A stretch of DNA of 38,124 nt from Mycobacterium sp. 1245805.9 (GTDB taxonomy: Bacteria > Actinomycetota > Actinomycetes > Mycobacteriales > Mycobacteriaceae): assembly GCF_001672915.1 (NCBI RefSeq), contig NZ_LZKR01000050.1:1-38124 (forward strand). The letters are read 5' to 3'. The position numbers and the translations under genes are program-made. Below the pieces are notes generated by a model. That model did no database searches, had not been told where the DNA came from, and saw only the letters and a program-made list of their open reading frames with translations. The first letter of the stretch is position 1. Each line of letters starts with the position of its first letter. This document shows positions 1 to 8,624 of the stretch, in pieces.

Positions 1-1095
1 CCCGTGGTGTTCGAGCCCGACGAGCACACCGCCCTGAACCACTACGCGTGGACGCGCGACCACCTGCTGATGGTCACGCTGGCCGACGTGGCCAGCCGGG
101 TGGAGATCGTCAGGCCGGGCGAGTGGCGCCGCGAGCCGGGCGCGGGCATCCCGCCCGCGACCAACACCGTCGTCGTCGCGGCCGACGACAAGGGCGACGA
201 GTTCTTCCTCGATTCCAGCGGATTCGTCGCGCCGTCGCGCCTGATGCGCGGCACCCCCGCCTCGCCGCTCGAGCCGATCAAATCGGCCCCGGCGTTCTTC
301 GACGCCGAAAACCTCTCGGTGTCACAGCATTTCGTCGCGTCCAAGGACGGCACGTCGATCCCGTACTTCGTCGTTCGGCGCCTGGACGCGGAAGGCCCCG
401 GGCCCACGCTGCTGAGCGGATACGGCGGATTCGAAACCGCCAACACGCCGGCCTACAGCGGCGTGCTGGGCCGGCTGTGGCTGGCCCGCGGGGGCACCTA
501 CGCCTTGGCGAACATCCGCGGCGGCGGCGAGTACGGGCCCGGCTGGCACACCCAGGCGATGCGCGAGAATCGGCACAAGGTCGCCGAGGACTTCGCCGCG
601 GTTGCAACCGATCTGGTGGACCGCGGCATCACGACGGTCGGGCAACTGGGCGCCCGCGGCGGCAGCAACGGCGGCCTGCTGATGGGCATCATGCTCACCC
701 AGTACCCGGAGAAATTCGGCGCGCTGGTGTGCGACGTGCCGCTGCTGGACATGAAGCGCTACCACCTGCTGCTGGCCGGGGCGTCGTGGATGGCCGAATA
801 CGGCGACCCGGACAACCCCGAGGATTGGGAGTTCATCTCCGAATACTCCCCGTACCAGAACATTTCGGACACCCGCGCCTATCCGCCCGTGCTGATGACC
901 ACGTCCACCCGCGACGACCGCGTGCATCCGGGCCACGCCCGCAAGATGACGGCCGCGCTCGAGGCCGCCGGCCACGAGGTCGCCTACTACGAGAACATCG
1001 AGGGCGGGCACGCCGGCGCGGCCGACAACGAGCAGGTCGCGTTCAAGTCCGCGCTCAGCTTCGCCTTTCTGTGGCGGATGCTGAGCAACGGCTAA
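1..1095 (+). CDS. Prolyl oligopeptidase family (S9) serine peptidase, 5' end missing
   Basis: The gene runs in from before the window; the open frame includes base 1, so only the C-terminal 364 residues or so are seen. This part is the alpha/beta-hydrolase catalytic domain of the S9 family. The nucleophile motif GGSNGG is present with Ser encoded at 664-666. The acid loop DDRV lies at 913-924 and the catalytic His (GGHAG) is encoded at 1009-1011, so the triad is complete. The family cleaves short peptides after proline. The missing N-terminal part would be the beta-propeller that screens substrate size. By order and sequence it matches the peptidase Rv0457c that precedes echA2 in M. tuberculosis. 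The substrate is unknown. Confidence 0.9.
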   Translation, partial: PVVFEPDEHTALNHYAWTRDHLLMVTLADVASRVEIVRPGEWRREPGAGIPPATNTVVVAADDKGDEFFLDSSGFVAPSRLMRGTPASPLEPIKSAPAFFDAENLSVSQHFVASKDGTSIPYFVVRRLDAEGPGPTLLSGYGGFETANTPAYSGVLGRLWLARGGTYALANIRGGGEYGPGWHTQAMRENRHKVAEDFAAVATDLVDRGITTVGQLGARGGSNGGLLMGIMLTQYPEKFGALVCDVPLLDMKRYHLLLAGASWMAEYGDPDNPEDWEFISEYSPYQNISDTRAYPPVLMTTSTRDDRVHPGHARKMTAALEAAGHEVAYYENIEGGHAGAADNEQVAFKSALSFAFLWRMLSNG

Positions 1096-1139
1096 GCTCG
1101 AAGGTGATCTAACGAATGTTGTCGAGGAAGGCGTGGATC

Positions 1140-1382
1140 ATGGGAGCACGGAGGTTCATCGGCTTGGCGACATTGACGGTCGTCGCCCCAATCGCGATCG
1201 CCCTCGGCGCCGGCCCCGCGCATGCCGATACCGACCTCGGGAAGCCGTGCTCGCCGGCGGGCGCGAAGGTCTGGGGGGTCCCCGGCCCGATCTACTGCGA
1301 GCCCCAGGCCGACGGACAGGCGCACTGGGTGTCCATTCCCGTCGACGCCATGTGCGTGGCGTTCTGCGTCAATCATCCGTAG
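1140..1382 (+). CDS. Small secreted Cys-containing protein
   Basis: This encodes 80 residues with a clear Sec signal peptide: basic start (MGARR), a hydrophobic core at about residues 7-24 and a likely cleavage site AHA|DT after residue 29. The mature part is about 51 residues with four Cys, which could form two disulfides outside the cytoplasm. An in-frame ATG at 1116 would add eight residues. The start at 1140 is preferred because GAGGAAGG (1124-1131) sits eight bases before it and the signal peptide then has normal length, although 1116 also has AAGGTGA eight bases before it. The 3' end overlaps the converging gene by 14 bases. I do not recognise a functional family. Confidence 0.7.
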   Translation: MGARRFIGLATLTVVAPIAIALGAGPAHADTDLGKPCSPAGAKVWGVPGPIYCEPQADGQAHWVSIPVDAMCVAFCVNHP

Positions 1383-2625
1383 CGGCCTGATCCTCGCTCC
1401 GGTTGCGGCGCCCGATCATCCAGGCGATGACGACCACGGCTAGCGCGAGCCCGCCGTACCGCAGCGCCGAAGGCCACCAGGGCTCGGAGCGCGGGACAGG
1501 CTGCTTGAGAGCGGCCAGCGCCGCCAGATAGCTGCCGTTGTCGGTCGGCCCCGCGGCCGGTAGCGACTGGGTCTTGGTGACCCTGATCTGGGCGGGGTTG
1601 CTGGGATCGTTCACCTGACCCCAGGCCAGGGTGGAGTCGTCGAGCAGGAAGCTGTCCTGGCTGCCCGCGGGTTGGCCGGCGTCGTGCCCCAGGACCACCA
1701 CTTGGCCGACCTCGACGGTCTGGTTGTCCGCGGCGACATTGGCGGCGACGTGCTCGTAGACGTCCGGGGGCGCCGGCGGGGTGTAGCTCGGCGGCGGCGG
1801 ACCGCTCGAATCCGCCGGCGGTATCCAGGCCCCGCCGTAGAAGCTGCCCGCCACCACATGGCTGTAACCGACCCCGGTGAACGGGAACACCCCGGGGGCG
1901 GCGGCGTCGAGCACGATGCGGCCACCGGCCGGCACGAACGCCTCCCGATAGGCGCCGTCGTAGAAGTAGCGGAATGTCATCGCTTCGCTGAGCGGGTTGA
2001 ACAGGGCCGGGCGGTGGTTGTCGTCGTAGTCGACGTAGTCCCAATGCCGGGGGCGCACCAGTTCCTGGTTGTCGGCCTTCACCACGTCGACGTTGCCGTT
2101 ATGGGCGTCGACCACGTTGCGCACCTGCTGGTTGAAGTCGTACACCTGGCTCGGCGGCTCGAGCGGCCTGGCGGGGTTGATGCGCGTCGCCGGTGCGGCC
2201 TTGGCGTCCGTGACCGCGTTCGGCGGCACATCCAGACCCTTCGGCGGCGCCACCACCGGGGCGCTTCCTCGCGTACTGGGCGGCAGTTTCGAGGTCTGCA
2301 CCGGAATCGGGGTGGGCGACGTGGGAGTCGGCGGGACGGCGCGGGGCGGCTGCACCGGCGGCGCCGGCTCCAGCGGGACCGGCTCCGGCGTGGGCACCGG
2401 CACGCGGCTCGGGGGCGGCTGGGCGGGGCGGGGCGGCGCGGCGTTGTAGCACACGTTCGCGGTGTGGTACATCTCCACGTAAGACAGGCAGTTCTGGCAG
2501 GAGACGGGGTTTGCCCCGTCGCCGGCGCACGGGGCCGCCTGTGCCACAACGGGTATGGCGGCCGGCACGCAGAACGGGGCAAGCGCTATCACGGCCGCGG
2601 CCACCGCCGGGATAACCTTGCCCAT
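1369..2625 (-). CDS. Proline-rich exported protein with C-terminal membrane anchor
   Basis: The product is 418 residues. It has an N-terminal signal sequence (MGKVIPAVAAAV, then a hydrophobic stretch to about residue 30), a short Cys-containing segment with four Cys, and a Pro/Thr/Val-rich linker over roughly residues 65-125. A globular domain of about 200 residues rich in Tyr, Asp and Asn follows, then one hydrophobic helix near residues 387-405 and a charged tail. This suggests a cell-envelope protein held by its C-terminus with the folded domain outside the membrane. An in-frame start 15 codons upstream (2670) is possible but would put a non-hydrophobic stretch before the signal peptide. 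No enzyme motif is recognised; similar proteins occur in other mycobacteria (from memory). Confidence 0.75.
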   Translation of the reverse strand: MGKVIPAVAAAVIALAPFCVPAAIPVVAQAAPCAGDGANPVSCQNCLSYVEMYHTANVCYNAAPPRPAQPPPSRVPVPTPEPVPLEPAPPVQPPRAVPPTPTSPTPIPVQTSKLPPSTRGSAPVVAPPKGLDVPPNAVTDAKAAPATRINPARPLEPPSQVYDFNQQVRNVVDAHNGNVDVVKADNQELVRPRHWDYVDYDDNHRPALFNPLSEAMTFRYFYDGAYREAFVPAGGRIVLDAAAPGVFPFTGVGYSHVVAGSFYGGAWIPPADSSGPPPPSYTPPAPPDVYEHVAANVAADNQTVEVGQVVVLGHDAGQPAGSQDSFLLDDSTLAWGQVNDPSNPAQIRVTKTQSLPAAGPTDNGSYLAALAALKQPVPRSEPWWPSALRYGGLALAVVVIAWMIGRRNRSEDQAATDD

Positions 2626-2692
2626 TGCGCACTGCCCGATCAGCCTCGGCAGACCTTCCCACACCCCCACCTGGTGGACATGCTAGCGGCCA

Positions 2693-2698
2693 TAGGAT
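2693..2698 (+). promoter_or_regulatory. -10 box of a probable leaderless promoter
   Basis: TAGGAT matches the mycobacterial SigA -10 pattern TANNNT and lies six bases before the GTG at 2705. Transcription would begin at or next to the start codon, and no Shine-Dalgarno sequence is present. No convincing -35 is seen. Confidence 0.5.
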
Positions 2699-2704
2699 CG
2701 TCGC

Positions 2705-3016
2705 GTGGCGGCCACCGAACGCATCGAACTCACCCTGCTGGCGACCGGTTTGATCTTCGTCGTGACCGGGGCGGCACAAGCGCGCTACCGGTTCATCAAA
2801 GAACGCCGTCCGGGCCGACGGTTCTACTGGACCACCTCGATCATCGGGATCGTCTCGTTCGCGGCGGGGGTGGGCAAGCTCTGGCCCAACGCCGTCGCCG
2901 TGGCGGCCATCTTCTCCGCGGTCGTCGTCTTCTCGGCCTACCTGACGACGCCCTATCTGAAGATCGGCGGCCGCATCTACGCGTCGTCGCCGGAAAACCG
3001 GCAGCCCGACCCCTAA
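2705..3016 (+). CDS. Small integral membrane protein
   Basis: This encodes 103 residues with two to three hydrophobic segments, roughly residues 8-24, 42-58 and 62-82, separated by a strongly basic loop (KERRPGRR). The basic loop is expected to face the cytoplasm. The GTG start is supported by a -10 box six bases upstream. The gene ends eight bases before the crotonase gene and runs the same way, so the two may be cotranscribed. No known family is recognised and no function is assigned. Confidence 0.7.
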   Translation: MAATERIELTLLATGLIFVVTGAAQARYRFIKERRPGRRFYWTTSIIGIVSFAAGVGKLWPNAVAVAAIFSAVVVFSAYLTTPYLKIGGRIYASSPENRQPDP

Positions 3017-3024
3017 AGGAAGCC

Positions 3025-3933
3025 ATGCGCGACTTCGAAACCCTGCTGTACACGACGGCCGGCCCGGTCGCGACCATCACGCTGAACCGCCCCGAGCACC
3101 TCAACACGATCGTCCCGCCCATGCCCGACGAGATCGAGGCCGCCATCGGGCTGGCCGAGCGCGACCAGGGCATCAAGGTCATCGTGTTGCGTGGCGCCGG
3201 CCGCGCCTTCTGCGCCGGTTACGACTTCGGCGGCGGCTTTACGCACTGGGGCGACGCGATGATGACCGACGGCAAGTGGGACCCCGGCAAGGACTTCGCG
3301 ATGATCACCGCGCGCGAGACCGGGCCGACGCAGAAGTTCATGGCCATCTGGCGCGCATCCAAACCGGTGATCGCGCAGGTGCACGGCTGGTGCGTCGGAG
3401 GGGGGAGCGACTACGCGCTGTGCGCCGACATCGTGATCGCCAGCGAGGACGCCGTGATCGGCACCCCGTACAGCCGGATGTGGGGCGCGTACCTCACAGG
3501 CATGTGGCTGTACCGGCTGAGCCTGGCCAAGGTCAAGTGGCACGCGCTGACCGGGCGGCCGCTGACCGGCGTCCAGGCCGCGGAGGTCGAGCTGATCAAC
3601 GAGGCGGTGCCGTTCGAGCGGCTCGAGGCGCGCGTCGCCGAGATCGCCGCCGAGCTGGCGCGAATCCCGTTGTCGCAGTTGCGGGCGCAGAAGCTGGTCG
3701 TCAACCAGGCCTACGAGAACATGGGCCTGGCCTCCACGCAGATGCTGGGCGGCATCCTGGACGGCCTGATGCGCAACACCCCCGAGGCGCTCGACTTCAT
3801 CGAGACGGCCCAGACCCAGGGCGTGCGCGCGGCGGTCGAGCGACGCGACGGCCCGTTCGGCGATTACAGCCAGGCCCCGCCGGAGCTGCGGCCGGATCCC
3901 CGCCACGTCATCGTGCCTGATCGCGATGGATAG
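3025..3933 (+). CDS. echA2: Enoyl-CoA hydratase/isomerase (crotonase) family protein, EchA2-like
   Basis: The 302-residue product has the crotonase fold. The oxyanion-hole segments are visible as RAFCAGYDF near residues 62-70 and GWCVGGGSD ending at residue 129. The start ATG has AAAGGA five bases upstream. Between the two segments there is an insertion of about 40 residues rich in Met, Trp and Asp. The two glutamates that catalyse hydration in classical enoyl-CoA hydratases (E144 and E164 of the rat mitochondrial enzyme) align with Asp129 and Tyr149 here. Another CoA-thioester reaction such as isomerisation or hydrolysis is therefore possible. Order and length match Rv0456c. The enzyme should be cytosolic and act on acyl-CoA; its substrate cannot be read from sequence. 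Confidence 0.85.
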   Translation: MRDFETLLYTTAGPVATITLNRPEHLNTIVPPMPDEIEAAIGLAERDQGIKVIVLRGAGRAFCAGYDFGGGFTHWGDAMMTDGKWDPGKDFAMITARETGPTQKFMAIWRASKPVIAQVHGWCVGGGSDYALCADIVIASEDAVIGTPYSRMWGAYLTGMWLYRLSLAKVKWHALTGRPLTGVQAAEVELINEAVPFERLEARVAEIAAELARIPLSQLRAQKLVVNQAYENMGLASTQMLGGILDGLMRNTPEALDFIETAQTQGVRAAVERRDGPFGDYSQAPPELRPDPRHVIVPDRDG

Positions 3934-3986
3934 TGAGATGAACTACGAATATGCCCCGGGCACCCCACCACGGCCGGAGAAAGTGC

Positions 3987-3992
3987 TACCGT
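3987..3992 (+). promoter_or_regulatory. -10 box of a probable leaderless promoter
   Basis: TACCGT fits TANNNT and lies seven bases before the ATG at 4000. The only purine-rich stretch (GGAGAAAG, 3975-3982) is too far upstream to act as a normal ribosome binding site, so leaderless initiation is more likely. Confidence 0.4.
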
Positions 3993-3999
3993 AACGACT

Positions 4000-4458
4000 A
4001 TGTCTCGGCTGAGTTCTCACCTGCGCGCAGGCGTCGTTTTTGTTGCTTTCCTGGTAGCCCTGAGCATCGCGGCTGCGACCTTCCCGAAGACGGCCGCGGC
4101 CGATTCCACGGAAGACTTCCCCGTTCCCCGCAGGCAGATCGCGACCACCTGCGACGCCGAGCAATACCTGGCGGCCGTGCGGGATACCAGCCCGGTGTAC
4201 TACCAGCGGTACATGATCGACTTCAACAACCACGCCAACCTTCAGCAAGCGGTGATTGACAAGGCGCACTGGTTTTACTCGCTGTCACCGGAGGACCGCA
4301 GGACTTATTCGGAAAACTTCTACAACGGAGATCCGCTGACGTTCGCCTGGGTCAATCACATGAAGATCTTCTTCAACAACAAGGGCGTCGTCGCCAAGGC
4401 CACCGACGTGTGCAACCAATACCCGCCCGGCGACATGTCGGTGTGGAACTGGTCCTAG
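4000..4458 (+). CDS. Periplasmic siderophore-secretion factor, Rv0455c-like
   Basis: This encodes 152 residues with a signal peptide (hydrophobic core about residues 10-27, likely cleavage after TAAA at 34). The mature part has two Cys, Cys51 and Cys138, which can form one long-range disulfide. M. tuberculosis Rv0455c, which has this size and lies next to mmpS4-mmpL4, is reported as a disulfide-cinched periplasmic protein needed to secrete mycobactin siderophores with the MmpS4/MmpL4 and MmpS5/MmpL5 systems. The homologue here also sits beside MmpS/MmpL genes, which supports the same role. The role is inferred from homology recalled from memory plus context; the exact biochemical action is unknown. 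Confidence 0.85.
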   Translation: MSRLSSHLRAGVVFVAFLVALSIAAATFPKTAAADSTEDFPVPRRQIATTCDAEQYLAAVRDTSPVYYQRYMIDFNNHANLQQAVIDKAHWFYSLSPEDRRTYSENFYNGDPLTFAWVNHMKIFFNNKGVVAKATDVCNQYPPGDMSVWNWS

Positions 4459-4520
4459 ATCCACTCTGGCCTTTATTCACGCGCCGGTTTAAACTCGGCG
4501 ACTGTCGGGAATCGTTTATT

Positions 4521-4536
4521 TCCCCGCTTTCGGGGA
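4521..4536 (+). other. Short GC hairpin in the 5' region of the Cys-rich gene
   Basis: TCCCCG and CGGGGA pair perfectly around the loop CTTT. No T-run follows on the + strand, so this is not a classical intrinsic terminator. It lies between the Rv0455c-like gene and the next promoter candidate and may only be a weak transcription or RNA-stability element. Confidence 0.4.
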
Positions 4537-4550
4537 CAAATCAATAGTTC

Positions 4551-4581
4551 TTGACTGGCATTCCGTGCAATTGGGGATACC
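4551..4581 (+). promoter_or_regulatory. Candidate SigA-type promoter for the Cys-rich gene
   Basis: TTGACT at 4551-4556 is close to the -35 consensus TTGACA, and GATACC at 4576-4581 could be the -10. The 19-base spacer is long. It would give a leader of about 65 bases that contains the 4634-4653 palindrome. Confidence 0.35.
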
Positions 4582-4633
4582 GGTCCGCTCGACCACCTTT
4601 TACAGGACTGACATGATGCTCGTGCCGGGATGC

Positions 4634-4653
4634 CGCGGCCCCATGGGGCCGCG
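4634..4653. repeat. 20-bp perfect palindrome abutting a start codon
   Basis: CGCGGCCCCATGGGGCCGCG is perfectly self-complementary and ends one base before the ATG at 4654. In RNA it could form a hairpin that hides the translation start; in DNA it could be a dimer-binding operator. If translation instead begins at the ATG at 4630, the palindrome is inside codons. Confidence 0.75.
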
Positions 4654-4983
4654 ATGAGCGCGGTAGATCCGCAGTCGGACGCGCTGGCGACCCTGGACTG
4701 GCAGGACATCACGTGCCAATCCGAGGGCGGCTGCACCAACCGCGCGACGCACATCGTGTACCGGCACGCCGTGGACCAATGCAACCGGCCGAACCTCGAC
4801 CCGTCGGGCAACGTCGTCGAGATCCTGTGCATCGGCTGCCTGCGCCGGCTCAAGACCCAGGTGTTGGCGCAGGTCGACCGGATCAACCGCTGCCCGGGCG
4901 GCTACTGCCTGACGTGCGGGGCGCCGGTGCACAAGCTCTCCGACGTCATGCGCAAGATGGTGCAGCTGCGCACCTACGCCTGA
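4654..4983 (+). CDS. Small Cys-rich putative metal-binding protein
   Basis: The product is 109 residues with eight Cys: C21-x5-C27, C43, C59-x2-C62, and C80-x4-C85-x2-C88, followed by a conserved-looking GAPVHKL segment. Paired CxxC motifs of this kind usually bind zinc or form a ribbon fold, but no named domain is recognised. No signal peptide is present, so the protein is probably cytosolic. An upstream ATG at 4630 would add eight residues encoded through the palindrome; 4654 is preferred because the added residues are atypical. It converges with the MmpL gene, ending 14 bases from it. Confidence 0.7.
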   Translation: MSAVDPQSDALATLDWQDITCQSEGGCTNRATHIVYRHAVDQCNRPNLDPSGNVVEILCIGCLRRLKTQVLAQVDRINRCPGGYCLTCGAPVHKLSDVMRKMVQLRTYA

Positions 4984-4997
4984 GCCCTTCGTAAAGA

Positions 4998-7928
4998 TCA
5001 GCGCGGTTGTACCACTCCGCCCGCCGGTCGCTCCTCGACGTTGCTGAGAATCAGCTCGCGCACGGCGGGGCGCGGCCCGTAGGGCCGCAGCATGGTGCTG
5101 GCCGGCCGCGGACGCACGTGCTGCGGCCACCAGAACCAGCGCCCGAGCAGGGTGGCCAGCGACGGCGTCATGAACGACCGCACGATCAAGGTGTCGAACA
5201 ACAGACCCAGCGCGATCGTCGTACCCACCTGGGCCATCACCAGCAGCGGGCTGAACATGAACGTGGCCATGGTCGCGGCGAACACCAGACCGGCGGAGGT
5301 CACCACTGAGCCCGAACCGGCCATCGCGCGGATCGTCCCCGTCTTGAGCCCGGCGTGGATTTCCTCTTTGAACCGCGATATCAGCAGCAGGTTGTAGTCC
5401 GAGCCGACCGCCAGCAGCAGGATGATCGCCATCGCGAGCACCATCCAGTGCAACTTCATGCCCAGGATGTACTGCCATAGCAGCACCGAAAGACCGAATG
5501 AGGCGCCCAGTGACAGCAACACCGTACCGACGATCACAACGGCCGCCACGACGCTTCGGGTGATCACCAGCATGATGATGAAAATCAGTGTGGCTGCGGC
5601 GATTGCGGCGATCAGCAGGTCGATGTCGGAGCCGTCGTGCATGTCCTTGTACGTCGCGGCGGTACCGCCGAGGTACACCTTGGAGCCCTCCCAGGGCGTG
5701 CCCTTGATCGCCTCGTGCACGGCCTGCTTGATCGGTTCGATGTGGCTGATGCCTTCGGGACTCGCCGGGTCGCCTTCATGGGAGATGATCAAGCGCACGG
5801 CGTGCCCATCCGGCGAGATGAAGTTCTTCAGACCCCGCGCGAAATCCGGGCTCTTGAACGCCTCCGGCGGAAGGTAGAAGGTGTCGTCGTTCTTGGCCTT
5901 GTCGAAGGCATCGCCTTGGGCGGTGGCGTTGTCGGACTGCGCTCTCGCCTGTTCGTTGAGACCCGTCGTGGTCGCGTAGTTCGACATGACGGTGTCGAGG
6001 TTGCGCTGTTGGCTCTCGATCTGTGGCGGTATCAGCGCCACCAGCTTCGGCTGAATCCTGTCCAGCTTGTCCAGGTTCGCGCTGAGGTTCACGATGTTCT
6101 GCGCCACCTGGTCGATGCCGTCGAGCGCGTTGAAGATCGACCGGATCGCCCAGCAGGCCGGAATGTCGTAGCAGTGCCGCTCCCAGTAGAAGTAACTGCG
6201 AATCGGCCGGAAGAAGTCGTCGAAGTTGGCGATGTCGTCGCGCAGCGCCTCGGTGATCTGCACGGTTTCCTTGGTGAGCCTGGTGGTTTCGTGCGTGGTG
6301 TTACTCAGGTCCTGGGTCACCTGCATCTGCTCATGCAGCGTTGCCATGGTCTTCTTCAGCTCTTCGGCCTGCTTGAGCAGGTTCGCCGCCTGCTCATCCT
6401 GATAGTGCTGGGTCTGGATCCGCCCTGCGGCTTGTGCACCCATCTGAAAACCGAGGGTGCTGTGGTCGAGCGGTGTGCCCAACGGTCGGGTGATGGTCTG
6501 CACCCGTCCGATGCCGGGGATGTGGAAGACCGCCTTGGCCACCTTGTCCAGGACCAGGAAATCGGCCGGGTTACGCAGGTCGTGGTCGGTCTGGATCATC
6601 AACAGCTCGGGATTGAGCCGAGCCTGGTCGAAGTGCCGGTCCGCGGCGGCATAACCGACGTTGGCCGGGGTGTCCGCCGGCAGGAAGTGGCGGTTGTCGT
6701 AGTCCGTCTTGTAACCGGGCAGGGCGAGCAGACCGACCAAAGCGATCCCGATCGTCACCGCGAGAACCGGCGCGGGCCAGCGGACGACCGCGGTGCCGAT
6801 GCGACGCCAGCCCCGCGTCGCCAACTTGCGCTTCGGATCCATGAGCTTGAAGAACGACGCCACGGTCAGCACTGCGGGGCCCAGCGTCAACGCCGCGAGC
6901 ACCGCGACCAACATGCCGATGGCGCACGGTGCGCCCAATGACTGGAAATACGGCAATCGGCAGAAGCTCAGGCAGTACATCGCGCCGGCGATGGTCAGCC
7001 CCGACCCGAGCACGACATGCGCGGTGCTGTGGAACATGGTGTAGAAGGCTTGTTCGCGGGTCTCGCCCAGACCGCGGGCCTCGTGGTAGCGGCCGACCAC
7101 GAAGATCGCGTAGTCCGTTCCGGCGGCGATCGCCATCAACACCAACAAATTGTTGGCGAACGTGGAGAGTCCGATGATCTCGTAGTTGGCCAGCAAGGCA
7201 ACGACGCCTCGGGCCGCGGCCAACTCGATGAACACCATCGCCAGCATGATCAGCATGGTGGTGACCGAGCGGTAGACGAACAGCAGCATCACCACGATCA
7301 CCAAAAAGGTGACAAGAGTGACGAGTGCGACGCCCTTCTCGCCCGCGTGGGACTGGTCGGCGAACAGCGGACCCGCGCCGGTGACGTATGCCTTGATTCC
7401 CGGCGGCGCGGGCACCGAGTCCACGATCTTGCGGAGGGCCAGGGCAGACTCGCTGCCCTGCCCGCCGCCCATGTTGCCCGAGAGGTAGACCTGGACGTAC
7501 GCGGCCTTCTGGTCGTGGCTCTGGGAACCCGCCGCCGTCAGCGGATCACTCCAGAAATCCTGGACGTGCTGAACGTGTTGCTTGTCCTGCTCGGCGCGCC
7601 GGACGATCTCGTCGTAATAGCGATGGGCTTCTGGCCCGAGGGGCTTGTCGCCCTCCAACAGAATCATGGCCGAGTTGTCGGAGTTGAACTCTTTGAACGT
7701 CGATCCGACCTTCATCATCGACTGAAAGGATGTCGCGTCAGTAGGGCTCATCGACACCGAGTGCGTTTTGGCAACGACCTCCAGCTGCGGGGCCGCGGTG
7801 TTGGTGATGAAGACGATGGCCAACCACACCAGGACGATCGGCAGGGCGAGCCGGTGGATCATCCGCGGCAGGAACGGCGGAATGAGCGGCTGGTCGACGC
7901 GCGGCGGCACCTCGCCTGGCTCGCTCAT
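4998..7928 (-). CDS. MmpL family RND transporter (MmpL4/MmpL5-like)
   Basis: The 976-residue inner-membrane transporter has the MmpL layout. One N-terminal helix is followed by a periplasmic domain, then helices 2-6. A second periplasmic domain with a long helical, probably coiled-coil insert follows (about residues 480-560), then helices 7-12. The two Asp-Tyr pairs of the proton relay are visible at Asp272 (GTDYAIF) and Asp844 (GSDYNLL). MmpL proteins export lipids or siderophores by proton-motive force. It is less like MmpL4 than the neighbouring MmpL at 10019, for example at the start ([10 protein letters not shown] versus [10 protein letters not shown]), so it is a divergent paralogue. 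Its start overlaps the mmpS stop by four bases, giving coupled translation. The substrate is inferred as siderophore-like from context only. Confidence 0.9.
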   Translation of the reverse strand: MSEPGEVPPRVDQPLIPPFLPRMIHRLALPIVLVWLAIVFITNTAAPQLEVVAKTHSVSMSPTDATSFQSMMKVGSTFKEFNSDNSAMILLEGDKPLGPEAHRYYDEIVRRAEQDKQHVQHVQDFWSDPLTAAGSQSHDQKAAYVQVYLSGNMGGGQGSESALALRKIVDSVPAPPGIKAYVTGAGPLFADQSHAGEKGVALVTLVTFLVIVVMLLFVYRSVTTMLIMLAMVFIELAAARGVVALLANYEIIGLSTFANNLLVLMAIAAGTDYAIFVVGRYHEARGLGETREQAFYTMFHSTAHVVLGSGLTIAGAMYCLSFCRLPYFQSLGAPCAIGMLVAVLAALTLGPAVLTVASFFKLMDPKRKLATRGWRRIGTAVVRWPAPVLAVTIGIALVGLLALPGYKTDYDNRHFLPADTPANVGYAAADRHFDQARLNPELLMIQTDHDLRNPADFLVLDKVAKAVFHIPGIGRVQTITRPLGTPLDHSTLGFQMGAQAAGRIQTQHYQDEQAANLLKQAEELKKTMATLHEQMQVTQDLSNTTHETTRLTKETVQITEALRDDIANFDDFFRPIRSYFYWERHCYDIPACWAIRSIFNALDGIDQVAQNIVNLSANLDKLDRIQPKLVALIPPQIESQQRNLDTVMSNYATTTGLNEQARAQSDNATAQGDAFDKAKNDDTFYLPPEAFKSPDFARGLKNFISPDGHAVRLIISHEGDPASPEGISHIEPIKQAVHEAIKGTPWEGSKVYLGGTAATYKDMHDGSDIDLLIAAIAAATLIFIIMLVITRSVVAAVVIVGTVLLSLGASFGLSVLLWQYILGMKLHWMVLAMAIILLLAVGSDYNLLLISRFKEEIHAGLKTGTIRAMAGSGSVVTSAGLVFAATMATFMFSPLLVMAQVGTTIALGLLFDTLIVRSFMTPSLATLLGRWFWWPQHVRPRPASTMLRPYGPRPAVRELILSNVEERPAGGVVQPR

Positions 7929-8473
7929 GCGGACTTGTCCAGGCAGTACACGAAGGGGTTCACGGTTTCGTTGGCATCCGAGCGATTCGGTGCCTTGATG
8001 ACGTCACCGTGCCCGTCGTGGTTGTTCACCACGAACTGGCAGGCGATCCAACTGCCGTCGCCTTGCGCCACCAGGTTCGCCGGGATGCCGGGCTTTGTTG
8101 AACTCAATATTTTGCTCCAGGGCAAGGGCACGTTGAGTGCCTGCTGCGGATGGGAGTTTTCGTCGAGGTAGTTGATGGTTGCCGTGCTGCCCGGTGAGCC
8201 CCACACCTCGAGCGTGATCGTCTTGGCGTTGAACTCGTCGAGGACCTCGCCCGATGTGCCACCCCCGAAGGAACCCTTGTGCACGCCGAAGACGCCGTGC
8301 AACCGGTACACCACGAATCCCGACACCGCGACCACGGCCGCGATCGTGATCACCAGCCAGAAACGGCTCAGCAGCCCCTGCTTGGTGGCACGCTTTGGGG
8401 CGGCCTTGTTGCCCTCGCTGCCGGCGGAGCCTTGCTTCATTAGCGGCTCCGTCCTCGGCTCAGTCGTCGTCAT
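7925..8473 (-). CDS. MmpS family membrane accessory protein
   Basis: This encodes 182 residues with one transmembrane helix at about residues 36-56 and a periplasmic domain holding the family-typical segments (LEVWGSPG, then INYLD) and two Cys late in the protein. MmpS proteins are small partners of MmpL transporters and are needed for siderophore export in the MmpS4/MmpS5 cases. The N-terminal cytosolic part of about 35 residues is unusually long and basic ([14 protein letters not shown]), compared with a handful of residues in MmpS4. The gene overlaps the following mmpL by ATGA. It may be cotranscribed with the TetR gene upstream on the same strand (151-base gap) or use its own promoter near 8518. 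Confidence 0.88.
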   Translation of the reverse strand: MTTTEPRTEPLMKQGSAGSEGNKAAPKRATKQGLLSRFWLVITIAAVVAVSGFVVYRLHGVFGVHKGSFGGGTSGEVLDEFNAKTITLEVWGSPGSTATINYLDENSHPQQALNVPLPWSKILSSTKPGIPANLVAQGDGSWIACQFVVNNHDGHGDVIKAPNRSDANETVNPFVYCLDKSA

Positions 8474-8517
8474 GGGCGCCTCAAGTCCTTCACCACGTGC
8501 GAAACATTAGTTGACCT

Positions 8518-8525
8518 ATGTATAA
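8518..8525 (-). promoter_or_regulatory. Candidate -10 region for the minus-strand mmpS-mmpL pair
   Basis: On the minus strand the sequence reads TTATACAT, close to the TATAAT consensus, about 45 bases before the mmpS start at 8473. No strong -35 is visible. The 151-base gap between the TetR and mmpS genes leaves room for an independent promoter. Confidence 0.3.
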
Positions 8526-8624
8526 CCCTAGCGATGACCCACAGTTTCTTCTCGGTGTTGCTGCGACGCTTTGGTATCCGGCGCCGCGGCGTGGCCAGCG
8601 CCATACCTTGGTCCCCCTTCCGGT

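Noticed and set aside
1672..3024. Upstream extension of the echA2 reading frame
   Set aside because: The frame is open but runs opposite the proline-rich protein and through the small membrane gene. The crotonase domain begins at ATG 3025 with AAAGGA before it.
3934..3999. Possible mazF1 toxin gene, which lies between echA2 and Rv0455c in M. tuberculosis
   Set aside because: Only 66 bases separate the two genes here, and no toxin-like frame is present.
8474..8624. Iron box before the minus-strand mmpS gene
   Set aside because: TTAGTTGACC near 8508-8517 resembles only the first few bases of the IdeR consensus; the rest does not match.
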